From Pinguiococcus pyrenoidosus (lineage: Eukaryota; Sar; Pinguiophyceae; Pinguiochrysidales; Pinguiochrysidaceae), in the NCBI GenBank assembly GCA_019677205.1, contig JAAMXY010001959.1, forward strand, positions 1 through 10,037: 10,037 bases of DNA, in the 5' to 3' direction. The notes beneath the pieces were generated by a model. It did no database searches and was not told the DNA's origin. It saw only the letters and a program-made list of their open reading frames with translations. A program made the position numbers and the translations under genes. Shown one piece after another: positions 1-7,100 of the stretch. The first letter of the stretch is position 1; every line of letters begins with the position of its first letter.

Positions 1-1
1 G

Positions 2-1054
2 GGGGGGTATGGGGGGGCGAAGCCCCCCCACCAGGATGTCGTGCCGCTACGTGCCGCGATGATGCCCTTCGCATGGAACATCGAGGACGCGGTCGTCATC
101 AGCGCGAGCCTCGCGGCCTCGGGGAAGCTCGACACGGCCATCGAGACCACCTACACGGTGCGCGCGCAGGAGAAGGCTATCGCGTGGTGCTTCGAGCCGG
201 GTCCCGGTATCCACGCCGGCGCCAAGGTGCGGCATGGCGCCGTCCTCATCCAGGGCACGATCTGCGAGCCGAGCTTCACCACCGAGGCAGACCGGACCCG
301 CCACGTGCACAAGGTGTACACCAGCGTGGACGACGAGGACGTCGTCGTGACGCACATCCACCGGACGCCGAACTCCCTCGCGGTGAGCGTGCGCTGCAAC
401 CACCGCGTGGCCATCGGGGACAAGCTCACGACCCAGGCCGGCCAGAAGTGCGTCATCGCCCACATCCTCCCCGATGCGGAGCTCCCGCGGGATGCGGAGA
501 CCGGCGAGGTGCCGGAGATCCTCGTGAACCCAGCGGCACTGCCCTCGCGGATGACGATGGGCATGCTCAAGGAGGTCTGCGAGGCCGCGGGCTCGGACTG
601 CATGCGCACCTTCCTGAACCCGGCGACGGGCCGGGCCTATCCCCGAAAGATCTTCTTCGGGACCATGGGCTACCTCGTCCTGAGCCACATGCCCTGCAAC
701 AAGGTGCGCGGCCTCGGCCGGCGCGGCCCGTCGGTCATGCTGCTCGGCCAGCCCCGGGGCGGGCGAGTGAACAATGGGGGCATCCGCATGGGATCGATGG
801 AGTTCGACGTGCTCATGGCGCTCGGCCTCCATGCCTTCATCGGGGACATGCTAAGGCTTGCCGACAAGCACCGCATGAAATACTGCCCGGCCTGCCACCG
901 CTTCGACATGCGCCCGTTCTGGAAGGACCCGCGGATGAGCTGGACCTGCCCGCACCCGCCGGAGACCTACGTCGAGAAAGAGATGCCGCGGTCCCTGGTC
1001 TGTTTCATGGAAGAAGCCCTGTGTGCAGGCATTCATTTGAAATTTAAAGTTTAA
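2..1054 (+). CDS. RPB2: DNA-directed RNA polymerase second-largest subunit (RPB2-like), C-terminal part
   Basis: This is the catalytic beta-type subunit of a multi-subunit RNA polymerase, of which only about the last 340 residues are visible. Seen, numbering from the GTG at 41 as residue 1: the NIEDA motif (13-17) that replaces N-x-E-D of the active-site region, GDK (126-128) and GQK (134-136) with the two lysines near the active centre, NPAALPSRMT (163-172, hybrid-binding domain), GGIRMGSMEFD (246-256), a CPAC knuckle (282-285) with CPHP (303-306), and a C-terminal clamp helix starting MPRSLVCF (315-322). The order matches eukaryotic and giant-virus RPB2. It is divergent: GQKC stands where GQKG is usual, and the fourth zinc cysteine is missing (CPHP instead of CxxC). 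The frame stays open to the left edge through a low-complexity G/C hairpin, so the true start lies outside or the gene is interrupted there. It ends in TAA inside an AT-rich palindrome. Family call is sure; viral origin is inferred. Confidence 0.9.
   Translation, partial: GGYGGAKPPHQDVVPLRAAMMPFAWNIEDAVVISASLAASGKLDTAIETTYTVRAQEKAIAWCFEPGPGIHAGAKVRHGAVLIQGTICEPSFTTEADRTRHVHKVYTSVDDEDVVVTHIHRTPNSLAVSVRCNHRVAIGDKLTTQAGQKCVIAHILPDAELPRDAETGEVPEILVNPAALPSRMTMGMLKEVCEAAGSDCMRTFLNPATGRAYPRKIFFGTMGYLVLSHMPCNKVRGLGRRGPSVMLLGQPRGGRVNNGGIRMGSMEFDVLMALGLHAFIGDMLRLADKHRMKYCPACHRFDMRPFWKDPRMSWTCPHPPETYVEKEMPRSLVCFMEEALCAGIHLKFKV
10..30. repeat. Perfect G/C hairpin at the left edge
   Basis: TGGGGGGGC (10-18) and GCCCCCCCA (22-30) are perfect 9-base inverted arms around a GAA triloop. 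The core is GCGAAGC, known as an unusually stable DNA mini-hairpin. A further G7 run lies at 1-7. If translated with RPB2 it would add a Gly/Pro-rich stretch not expected in this domain. It may be an inserted repeat, the end of an intron, or an assembly break point. Confidence 0.7.
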
Positions 1055-1058
1055 AATG
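1034..1058. terminator. AT-rich imperfect palindrome at the RPB2 3' end
   Basis: A 25-base imperfect palindrome centred on A1046 has arms starting CATTT and ending AAATG; 10 of 12 pairs are Watson-Crick, one is G-T and one is mismatched. It spans the RPB2 stop codon. It could form a transcript-end hairpin for RPB2, or be the AT-rich promoter of the downstream Rad52-like gene; the sequence fits both. Confidence 0.35.
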
Positions 1059-1103
1059 TACGGAAGCCTGCCTCGCTGCTGCCCCACAGACGCTCCGCCT
1101 CCC

Positions 1104-1116
1104 GCCGCCACCATGA
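1104..1116 (+). promoter_or_regulatory. Near-perfect Kozak context deciding the Rad52-like start
   Basis: GCCGCCACCATGA matches the vertebrate-type Kozak consensus at all but the +4 base. It favours ATG 1113 over the upstream in-frame ATG at 1056, whose 19 extra codons (Cys/Pro-rich) resemble a 5' leader. It also implies translation by eukaryotic ribosomes. Confidence 0.6.
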
Positions 1117-1991
1117 GCTTTAACAAGAATCGCGCGATGATCGCAACGTACCCACACTTCACCAAGGCTCGCCGCGGGGCCGGTCAGAAGATGGTGTATT
1201 ATGCAGAGACCGCAGAGATGGTAGACCGATTCAATGCGGCCATCGGTGCGACGCGCTGGTCCCTCGAGGTTGTTCGCCACGGCCGATTTGAGGTTCCACA
1301 ACTGAATACTACGTTCCTCGTCACCGTGTGTCAAGTGCGCCTCAGCAACGGTGCCTATCGCGAAGACATTGGTGTGGTGAAGCTGCCCGAGACCTTCTCG
1401 ATGGCGAAGTGCATGACGAATGCAAAACGTCGAGTTCTACCCCAGTTCGGTGCATACTTCAATGCCTGGACGACTTCGGAGAAAACGAAGAACCAGGCTC
1501 GAGGGGAAGTCGCTTTTTCCTTGGTGGAAGTTGTCGCGACGAGAAAGATCGAACTCCATCCAGACGATGAAGGAAAGCCCTTTGGTGAATATAATTTTGC
1601 CGACGACTACGAAGAGTACGTGAACCTGCGCGTCAATGACCCCCCGAACGAGGCCGTGACGCGAGTCGACTATGCGAATCTACTGTTTGGGTTCGAAAAT
1701 TGGGCATCCCAAGTCATTGATTTCGGAGTCTCGCAGATAGATAGCTACGTCACGGAGGAGTCTCCTGCCACTGTCCGGTACAAGGTCGTTGCCTGGGCGC
1801 AAGTTCGAGTCATTCTCTGCAACGGTGCCTCCACGGATGGGCTCTCCGGTGCGACCTCCTGCCACCGGAATGGCCAGGCCGCGTGGGAGAACGCGCTCAA
1901 GTCGGCGGTGACCTACGCGAGGCACCAGGCACTGAAGCACCGTGGCAAGATCTTTTCCGGAAAAACGGACGATGATCCCGCTCAGGAGTGA
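1113..1991 (+). CDS. Rad52-family single-strand annealing protein with two tandem Rad52-like domains
   Basis: Rad52-type proteins form rings that anneal complementary single strands in recombination and repair. From ATG 1113 the protein has 292 residues. Domain 1 (about 22-119) keeps the family pattern: a G-x-GQK-x3-Y start, a V-x3-N-x3-G-x3-W helix-turn segment, a strand ending CQVRL-x-NGAYREDIGV, then an Ala/Lys/Arg-rich helix and FGAYF. Domain 2 (about 180-283) repeats it: ANLLFGFENWASQV, then VVAWAQVRVILCNGAS with a downstream Asp, then an Ala/Lys-rich helix (QAAWENALKSAV) and RGKIF. The linker (about 120-178) is acidic near its end. The family match of domain 1 rests on spacing and on invariant G, N, W, VR, NG/DG and ED residues; domain 2 is weaker. 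The gene follows RPB2 directly on the same strand and its 3' end overlaps the convergent neighbour. A 311-residue form from ATG 1056 is possible. The role in viral recombination or replication is inferred. Confidence 0.82.
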   Translation: MSFNKNRAMIATYPHFTKARRGAGQKMVYYAETAEMVDRFNAAIGATRWSLEVVRHGRFEVPQLNTTFLVTVCQVRLSNGAYREDIGVVKLPETFSMAKCMTNAKRRVLPQFGAYFNAWTTSEKTKNQARGEVAFSLVEVVATRKIELHPDDEGKPFGEYNFADDYEEYVNLRVNDPPNEAVTRVDYANLLFGFENWASQVIDFGVSQIDSYVTEESPATVRYKVVAWAQVRVILCNGASTDGLSGATSCHRNGQAAWENALKSAVTYARHQALKHRGKIFSGKTDDDPAQE

Positions 1992-2583
1992 GGAAGAGGG
2001 ACGAGCCCTCGAACTCGCGATACACGTAGTGCAGGGCCGCCTCATCGGCGGAGATCCATAAGGTTTCACTGGGTTTGGTAGTCTCGTCGTCCACCAGCTG
2101 CCTCGCATGCTCCGCGTCGGTCACCTCCACGACACGCACGTCCTTGCTGCAAAGGTACACGTGCTGCTGCATCCAGTACCGCTTCGCGAAGCGCATCCAC
2201 ACCTCGAAGAGCTGCATGCGCACGTCCTGGAAGGAGGGGAGCCGATCCCGTCGCGGCACGGCCAGGGGCGGAAGGAGCTGCCGGACGATCCATCGCACGC
2301 AGGGGAGCCCGCGGGAGTCGCTCCGCGGCCAGCACCGCTGGAGGAGCGCCTCGTCCAGCTCCAGGCGGGCGAAGCCCGTGTACCGGCGGGGAACCCGCGA
2401 CGGCGCGGCGACGATGCACCAGCTGGCCCCGTGCGCGACGTGCTCCTCGAGGCGCCGCCAGGCCCCGCGCTGCGCGTCGAAGGCGTACACGCGGAAGGTC
2501 AGGTCCGGGTGGTACGCGGGCGCCCAGCAGGGGAGTTCCGCCTCGGGCACGCGTGGGAACCACTGCAGGTAGCAAACCACCAT
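1897..2583 (-). CDS. Hypothetical protein, 228 residues, family not recognised
   Basis: I do not recognise this protein. The start ATG (complement of 2581-2583) has G at +4. The sequence is rich in Trp, Arg and aromatic residues (FPRVPEAELPCW near the N-terminus, LFEVWMRFAKRYWMQQHVYL in the middle) and has an acidic Asp/Glu-rich stretch (VTDAEHARQLVDDE). There is no signal peptide or membrane segment. Composition in this frame looks like real protein, whereas the opposite-strand frames are Arg/Pro/Gly shadows. The last 31 codons (1897-1991) lie antisense to the end of the Rad52-like gene, so the C-terminal tail (RKRSCHGASVPGASRRSPPT) is probably constrained by that gene, or the tail results from a lost earlier stop. 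Genes on both sides are on the plus strand. A composite inverted-repeat element begins 2 bases upstream of its start. Confidence 0.7.
   Translation of the reverse strand: MVVCYLQWFPRVPEAELPCWAPAYHPDLTFRVYAFDAQRGAWRRLEEHVAHGASWCIVAAPSRVPRRYTGFARLELDEALLQRCWPRSDSRGLPCVRWIVRQLLPPLAVPRRDRLPSFQDVRMQLFEVWMRFAKRYWMQQHVYLCSKDVRVVEVTDAEHARQLVDDETTKPSETLWISADEAALHYVYREFEGSSLFLTPERDHRPFFRKRSCHGASVPGASRRSPPT
1953..1964. terminator. 12-base perfect palindrome in the convergent gene overlap
   Basis: TTTTCCGGAAAA is a perfect palindrome inside the 95-base zone where the 3' ends of the two convergent genes overlap. Its place would suit a two-way transcript-end signal, but it lies in coding sequence and may be chance. 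Confidence 0.2.
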
Positions 2584-2584
2584 A

Positions 2585-2640
2585 GCACCTTTTCAGAGCG
2601 TGCTTCGCACGCCCGACTTCGTCGAGAGGTGCGCCAAAAC
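2585..2640. repeat. Composite intergenic element, copy 1, with nested inverted repeats
   Basis: An outer inverted repeat GCACCT (2585-2590) / AGGTGC (2627-2632) encloses two neighbouring TTC-triloop hairpins: GCGTGC-TTC-GCACGC (2598-2612) and CGAC-TTC-GTCG (2614-2624). Folded, this would be a three-way junction. The flanking words GCACCTTTTCA and AGGTGCGCCAAAAC recur in the same order at 9176-9213. It sits just upstream of the 1897-2583 minus-strand gene and downstream of a possible small minus-strand gene. Confidence 0.75.
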
Positions 2641-2678
2641 GGGAAGCTTCTGCTGCTAGAGGGCTTGCGTTGGAAGCA

Positions 2679-2915
2679 TCACGAAGGAAGTACTTTTTCG
2701 TTTGCCGAGGAGGTGGCAGTCTGGATGGGGGCAAACTCGCATGCTTTGTCTACAAATGCCTCAATCTCGCGTTCAATACGGTCCTTCCGATTCGCTTCCA
2801 GATTGGTCATCACGTCCAGGGGACGGGGCTCCTCGTCCGCAGCGGCCTGGGGGGTATGCGTTCGGATATAGAAAGAATTTCCCAACGAGTAGTATAAAAA
2901 ATAAATCATGGTCAA
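2679..2915 (-). CDS. Possible small minus-strand gene, up to 78 residues
   Basis: The C-terminal 50 or so residues look protein-like (PQAAADEEPRPLDV, then a charged helix containing KDRIEREIEAFVDKACEF), unlike a random shadow. The start is unclear: ATG at 2915 or 2909 would make an aromatic N-terminus (IYFLYYSLGNSFYI) that is the antisense of the AT-rich promoter of the 2908 gene, while ATG at 2810 gives 43 residues. No family is recognised. It would end 39 bases before the composite element at 2585-2640, which could then serve as its transcript end. Confidence 0.35.
   Translation of the reverse strand: MTMIYFLYYSLGNSFYIRTHTPQAAADEEPRPLDVMTNLEANRKDRIEREIEAFVDKACEFAPIQTATSSANEKVLPS
2893..2907 (+). 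promoter_or_regulatory. AT-rich TATA-like promoter tract
   Basis: TATAAAAAATAAATC lies immediately before ATG 2908 in an otherwise GC-rich region. A/T tracts directly before the start codon are typical of genes of large eukaryotic DNA viruses. The ATG has G at +4. Confidence 0.5.
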
Positions 2916-3366
2916 GCTTCTCGTGATCTACCCCATTGGTGATGTTGTCGAGCATACCTTCCCCTCGTTCTCCATGGACCCGAAGGCGGATGCGCTGGAT
3001 GCGGACGTCTGCGCGGAGGTCGTGGAAGACGGGGTGCCCGAGGAATTCAAGTTCGTCGACAAGTTCTACGACGAGGACAAGGACCTCTCGTATTTCGTGT
3101 ACGGAAACCTGGAGGGCGAGGCCGGAACGGAGAACAAGTACGAGTTCCCTCCGCCCCTCGACACGACGCTGTTCTTCGGTTCTGTGGTAATCGTGGGGTT
3201 CTCCGAGCAGGACGAATCCTTCGTCAGCATTTCCAGTCCGGCCTGGGATGACCTATGTATTGATCTCGTTCAAGGGTTCGCAAATACAGCGGAAGATGAT
3301 TCCGAAGAAGAGGAATCGGACGTTGAAGAACCGGAGGATGAGGAAGAGGATGAAGAAGAGTACTGA
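2908..3366 (+). CDS. Small acidic-tailed protein resembling an uncharacterised giant-virus family
   Basis: The 152-residue product has a beta-rich start (VKLLVIYPIGDVVE), a middle block FVYGNLEGEAGTENKYEFPP followed by PLDTTLFFGSVVIVGF (about 63-98), a W-containing segment (SPAWDDLCIDLVQGF, 110-124), and a tail that is almost all Glu/Asp (129-151). From memory, the combination of a YG-x-A-x-ENK-E-PPP-D-LFFG block, then W and GF, and an acidic end occurs in a conserved protein of unknown function in several giant viruses; I cannot name it and have not searched. Acidic tails are common in histone chaperones and in DNA mimics, and the next gene is basic, so a partnership is possible but is inference only. 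The promoter tract ends at the ATG; a palindrome lies 14 bases after the TGA stop. Confidence 0.8.
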   Translation: MVKLLVIYPIGDVVEHTFPSFSMDPKADALDADVCAEVVEDGVPEEFKFVDKFYDEDKDLSYFVYGNLEGEAGTENKYEFPPPLDTTLFFGSVVIVGFSEQDESFVSISSPAWDDLCIDLVQGFANTAEDDSEEEESDVEEPEDEEEDEEEY

Positions 3367-3380
3367 TCCTAGACGATTTC

Positions 3381-3395
3381 AAATGATAATCATTT
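3381..3395. terminator. Palindrome after the acidic-tailed gene
   Basis: AAATGAT-A-ATCATTT has perfect 7-base arms and lies 14 bases beyond the stop at 3366 in the short gap before the next gene. It may be a transcript-end hairpin, or an AT-rich promoter element of the 3456 gene. Confidence 0.3.
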
Positions 3396-3455
3396 CCCAC
3401 AAAAACACCCTCTTGAATCCGGGAGACCGGCAGAACAAACGAAAACGTGGCGGAG

Positions 3456-4115
3456 ATGTTCGATCCTACTCGCTGCATCTCGCCCACTGGGAGGAGGTTC
3501 GATGTTGCTCACAGCAAGCTCGATATGAACCTCCAAAAACAGAAGCAGATCGTATTCCACTCCCTCAAGGAGAAGGATCCTGATAACCCTACATATCCTT
3601 TAAGGAATACTCGCGTCGCGAAGACGAAGAAAACCGTGAAGTTTGCTGGGGACAAGTATACCCAACGCAAGCGGGGAGTAGGGCGTAAGTCCGTCGGACC
3701 GATTCCAGGAAAACGCACACAACCGAAGCCCAAGAAGTCCAAAAATCCAGAGGTGACATTTCCATCGTACTGGGATCAGTTGGAAAGTGGGTTTGCCTTC
3801 AAATTCCGCGAGCTGTTCGAGGCTCAAGGATGCCAGATCCTGTGGAAAGCTTCGATGCGCAGAATGATCCGTCAAGTTGCGGATCATCCGCAACTACGTA
3901 GCCTTGGCATCGGAACGCCGCGCGTCTCGGATGATCTGTACAATGTGCTTCAGTTCTTCGCCATCGTCTCCCTGTACGGTGATCTGAAGAACGTTGTTGC
4001 GCATCTCGAAGAGAATGGCAAGAAGAAGGTCACGAAGGAGATCTTGAGAAAGGTGCTTGGATTGCCGTCATATGAGGTGTTCGAAGAAATCGAAGCAAAT
4101 AAAAACAGCAAGTAG
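3456..4115 (+). CDS. Basic-tailed protein with candidate histone fold
   Basis: The 219-residue product starts at ATG 3456; an in-frame GTG at 3447 would add three residues and is less likely. Residues 50-98 form a strongly basic, Pro/Lys/Arg-rich segment (KTKKTVKF, RKRGVGRKS, GKRTQPKPKKSKNP), like a histone tail or DNA-binding linker. Residues 131-203 can be read as a histone fold: helix 1 ASMRRMIRQVAD, loop, long helix 2 starting RVSDDLYNVLQFFAIVSLYG and running on through DLKNVVAHLEEN, a KKKVT loop, and helix 3 KEILRKVLGL. This matches the H3/H4 layout (RRL-x-R-x2-A, R-hydrophobic-S, long helix, K-x-VT, short helix), but identity is low and I could not test it by profile search. Histones are encoded by several giant viruses and mirusviruses. 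The stop is 11 bases before the fibre gene, so the two may be transcribed together. The fold call is moderate; a different helical DNA-binding protein is the main alternative. Confidence 0.5.
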   Translation: MFDPTRCISPTGRRFDVAHSKLDMNLQKQKQIVFHSLKEKDPDNPTYPLRNTRVAKTKKTVKFAGDKYTQRKRGVGRKSVGPIPGKRTQPKPKKSKNPEVTFPSYWDQLESGFAFKFRELFEAQGCQILWKASMRRMIRQVADHPQLRSLGIGTPRVSDDLYNVLQFFAIVSLYGDLKNVVAHLEENGKKKVTKEILRKVLGLPSYEVFEEIEANKNSK

Positions 4116-4126
4116 CGTAAAGGAGT

Positions 4127-7100
4127 ATGGCATCGTCGACAGATCGAAAGCTCGATCTTCTTTTCAAGGCGCGATTTGGGAGGCGCTACGTATCTTCGAG
4201 CCGGTTTTTGGAAGATGAAGAGGAAGCCCAGTTTTTAGTCCCATCGAATCGTATCATCACAAGCCGCCTGCCCATCCTTGGCCCCGAGGATGGCATCTCG
4301 CTCGAAACCCTCGGAAACATGCGCTCGACATCCACGACCTTGACCCAGCAGATCCTGCCCGGGGCCTTCTCCTACGTGTCGCAGGTCCTGGCCCTGCCCC
4401 TGAGCCTGGTCTCCGGGGAGGATCCCAACTTTCACAACTATCGGATCGCAAGTGCGCAGAGCATCAATTCCGTATCGATCGCCAAGCTGGAGCGGGTCCT
4501 CGTGGGCATCGACGGTTACGACATCTACCTCCACGACGGGGCCCGCCTCTTCAATCCACTGCTCGAGAAGGAGGAGTTCGTGGTCAATGGTCCCATCGTG
4601 AACTTCATGAGCAGCGACTTTGCGGACGGTGCGCCCCCCGCGACCATCTACATGAACTGCTACATCTACACGGGTTCGTTGGGCGTCGAGGCGGCGGCAG
4701 ATGTATCGTTTACCAGCATTGACGTGTCTACGGCGAACATTGAGGATGCGAGTATCACAGATCTGACAGTGTCGGGGAGCAGCACGTTCGACGCGATTGA
4801 TGTCTCCAACTTGGTCGTTGACGTCTCCGCTTCCATCGAAGTCCTCAATGCCGCGACGATTGGAACGACGGGAACGATCACATCCGTTGGGAATATCACA
4901 AGCCTGGGCAATATCTCGGCACAGCAGATCACCGGAACTACCAGCATGTCTTCGAATCAAGTGGATGCCTCCATTGTTTCGGTGGATGGCACCCTCGACG
5001 CGACGACCGTTTCCGGAAGCATCTTCAATGCGAGCATACTGGGTGCCGCGACGGCGACAATCTCGGACAAGCTGACGTCGGATGAGATTGATGTCGGTAC
5101 GGTGAATGCGTCCGTCCGCATGATTGCTCCCGATGTGGATGCCTCGAGGGTCGACGTAAGCACCGTCGATCTCGGTAGCTCGACGCTTGTGGATGTGAGT
5201 AATGTGGATGTCAGCACGCTGCTTACAGTAGGGACGCTGCAGGTGACCCCGGGGCAGGTCAGCGACGGAAGCCTGCAGCTGCGGTCCACGACCAACGACA
5301 TCACGCTGCGAACGGCAAGGGATCTGCTGCTGCAAGATAGTGGTGGGACGGAAATCTTCAAGATCGAGGGATCGTCTTCGGACGTGTCGATGGCTCGCGC
5401 ACTTGCGACGTCACTGAATGTTACAGGAGCGGCAACCATTGGTGCCGGACTCAATGTGACCGGGAATACCACCATCGGAGGCACCTTGAATGGCGCCGCC
5501 GCGAACGTGTCGGTGCTTACGTCAACGGGGAGCGTGATCAGCACAAACAATGGCAATCGCCTTCGAATGCGTGTCGATACAAACAACGCCATCCTAGACT
5601 ACATCGCGAGTGGCACAGGTCTCTTCATACAAGACTCGTCATCAGGACAGACTTTGATGCGCTTTTCCGATGCGAATATTCTCATGTCTCGACCAGTGAT
5701 CATTCGTGATGCGTCGGGGAACGATCTATTCAACCTGGCGGAAGATAACTTGGACATCTTTGTCCCTTCCAACTTCCAGTCCACCCTCGGTGTCCTCGGT
5801 GCAACAACCCTCGAGGATAGTCTCACGGTCGATGGGGATACGAGCTTAAATGGTAGCCTTAACGTCATATCCGGAGCGAACACCGCGCAGCTATCCTGGT
5901 CCAGCTCCGATTTCGTGTTGGATATCGGGACGGGAACCACCTATTCCATCCAGCAAGGCTCCGGACAAAACATTCTGACCATGGATGCGACCAGTGGCCT
6001 GGAGGTGGCGCGTGATGTTACCATCAAGATCAGCGACGCGAGCATCGTCGAAGTGGACGGGACCCAGGTGTCCATCTCGAAGCCCCTGGCGGTAAGCGAC
6101 GCGTCCGGCACCGCAAGCACGATCGACCGCCTCGTGATCCAGAATTCCCTGGACGTGGATTCGGGGGTCTTTACGATTGGTGATTCCCTTGCTGCCTCGG
6201 CGGACACCGTGAGCCTCCCGAAGATCACCGACGGTAGCTTCATCTTCGTGGACCATTTGGACGTGGATGATCGCGGTGGGCAACTGCTTCCGCGGCCCTT
6301 CTTGTCCTACGACTTTACGAGGAAGACGAACCAGCTCCAACCGGAGGATGGGGACACCTCGCACTTTATCGACCTCCTTGGAGAGGATCATGTCCTTACG
6401 GAGGGATCCCTTGATATGACCGACACGAGTGGAGCGGACGTACCCCATGCAGAGATCACGCCAACGGCCCCGGATTTCGTGTTTCTTTTTCCATGCACGT
6501 ATTACTTTCGAGTGGATTCGCGCAGCCTGACAGCAGATGCGAACAACTCGGCAATGATCTTTGCGCTGTTCAATGCTGGTAACGATTCGGTGTACATCGG
6601 AAGGAATAACACAACGTTAGACAATCTTGTGACCGGTCAAGTCAAGTCTTCGGGAAATCAGGTCATTGCGAATTCCTTTGGCTTTGATCTCTTTGGACCC
6701 ACTGGTCCGGAAGAGCTTCGTATTGCCGTCGTTATCGCCTCGAATGGGTCCATGAGAGTTTATGCAAATGAAGTTCTTGGTAGCACGACGGCGACGTGGG
6801 AAGATGAGAAGCAGTACGCGAGCGCAACGATCGGGGCTTATTTTCCGAATGATGCAACGACGCGCCGGGGTGGCTACAAGTTCTACCAGATTGCCTTCTA
6901 CGCCACGGAGTTGACCGAGGAGGAGCTTGCGATCCTTGGGAAGAAGAACACGTCCAATTATCGCTTCGCGCAGCCTGCCGTGCTCGGAAGAGAGAATGCG
7001 CTCTTCGTGGACACGATTGGTGCAACCAAGGCGACAGCGCTCGAAACCACGACGCTAACGACCCGATCCCTCGTGTCGCATCCGTACGGGGATCGTTTGC

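Noticed and set aside
47-1047. Other long frames within the RPB2 region on both strands
   Set aside because: They are Arg/Gly/His/Pro-rich shadows caused by high GC at third positions of the RPB2 frame.
2107-2871. Plus-strand frame of 254 codons opposite the 1897-2583 gene
   Set aside because: His/Pro/Gly/Ala-rich shadow composition without helices or motifs; the minus-strand frame has balanced, protein-like composition.
4116-4126. AAGGAG just before ATG 4127, resembling a bacterial ribosome binding site
   Set aside because: It lies one base before the ATG, too close for Shine-Dalgarno pairing, and the other genes have no such motif while one has a Kozak context.
4235-5335. Minus-strand frame of 366 codons inside the fibre gene
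   Set aside because: It is the antisense of the repetitive stalk (Asp/Val codons read as Ile/His/Arg), with no family features.
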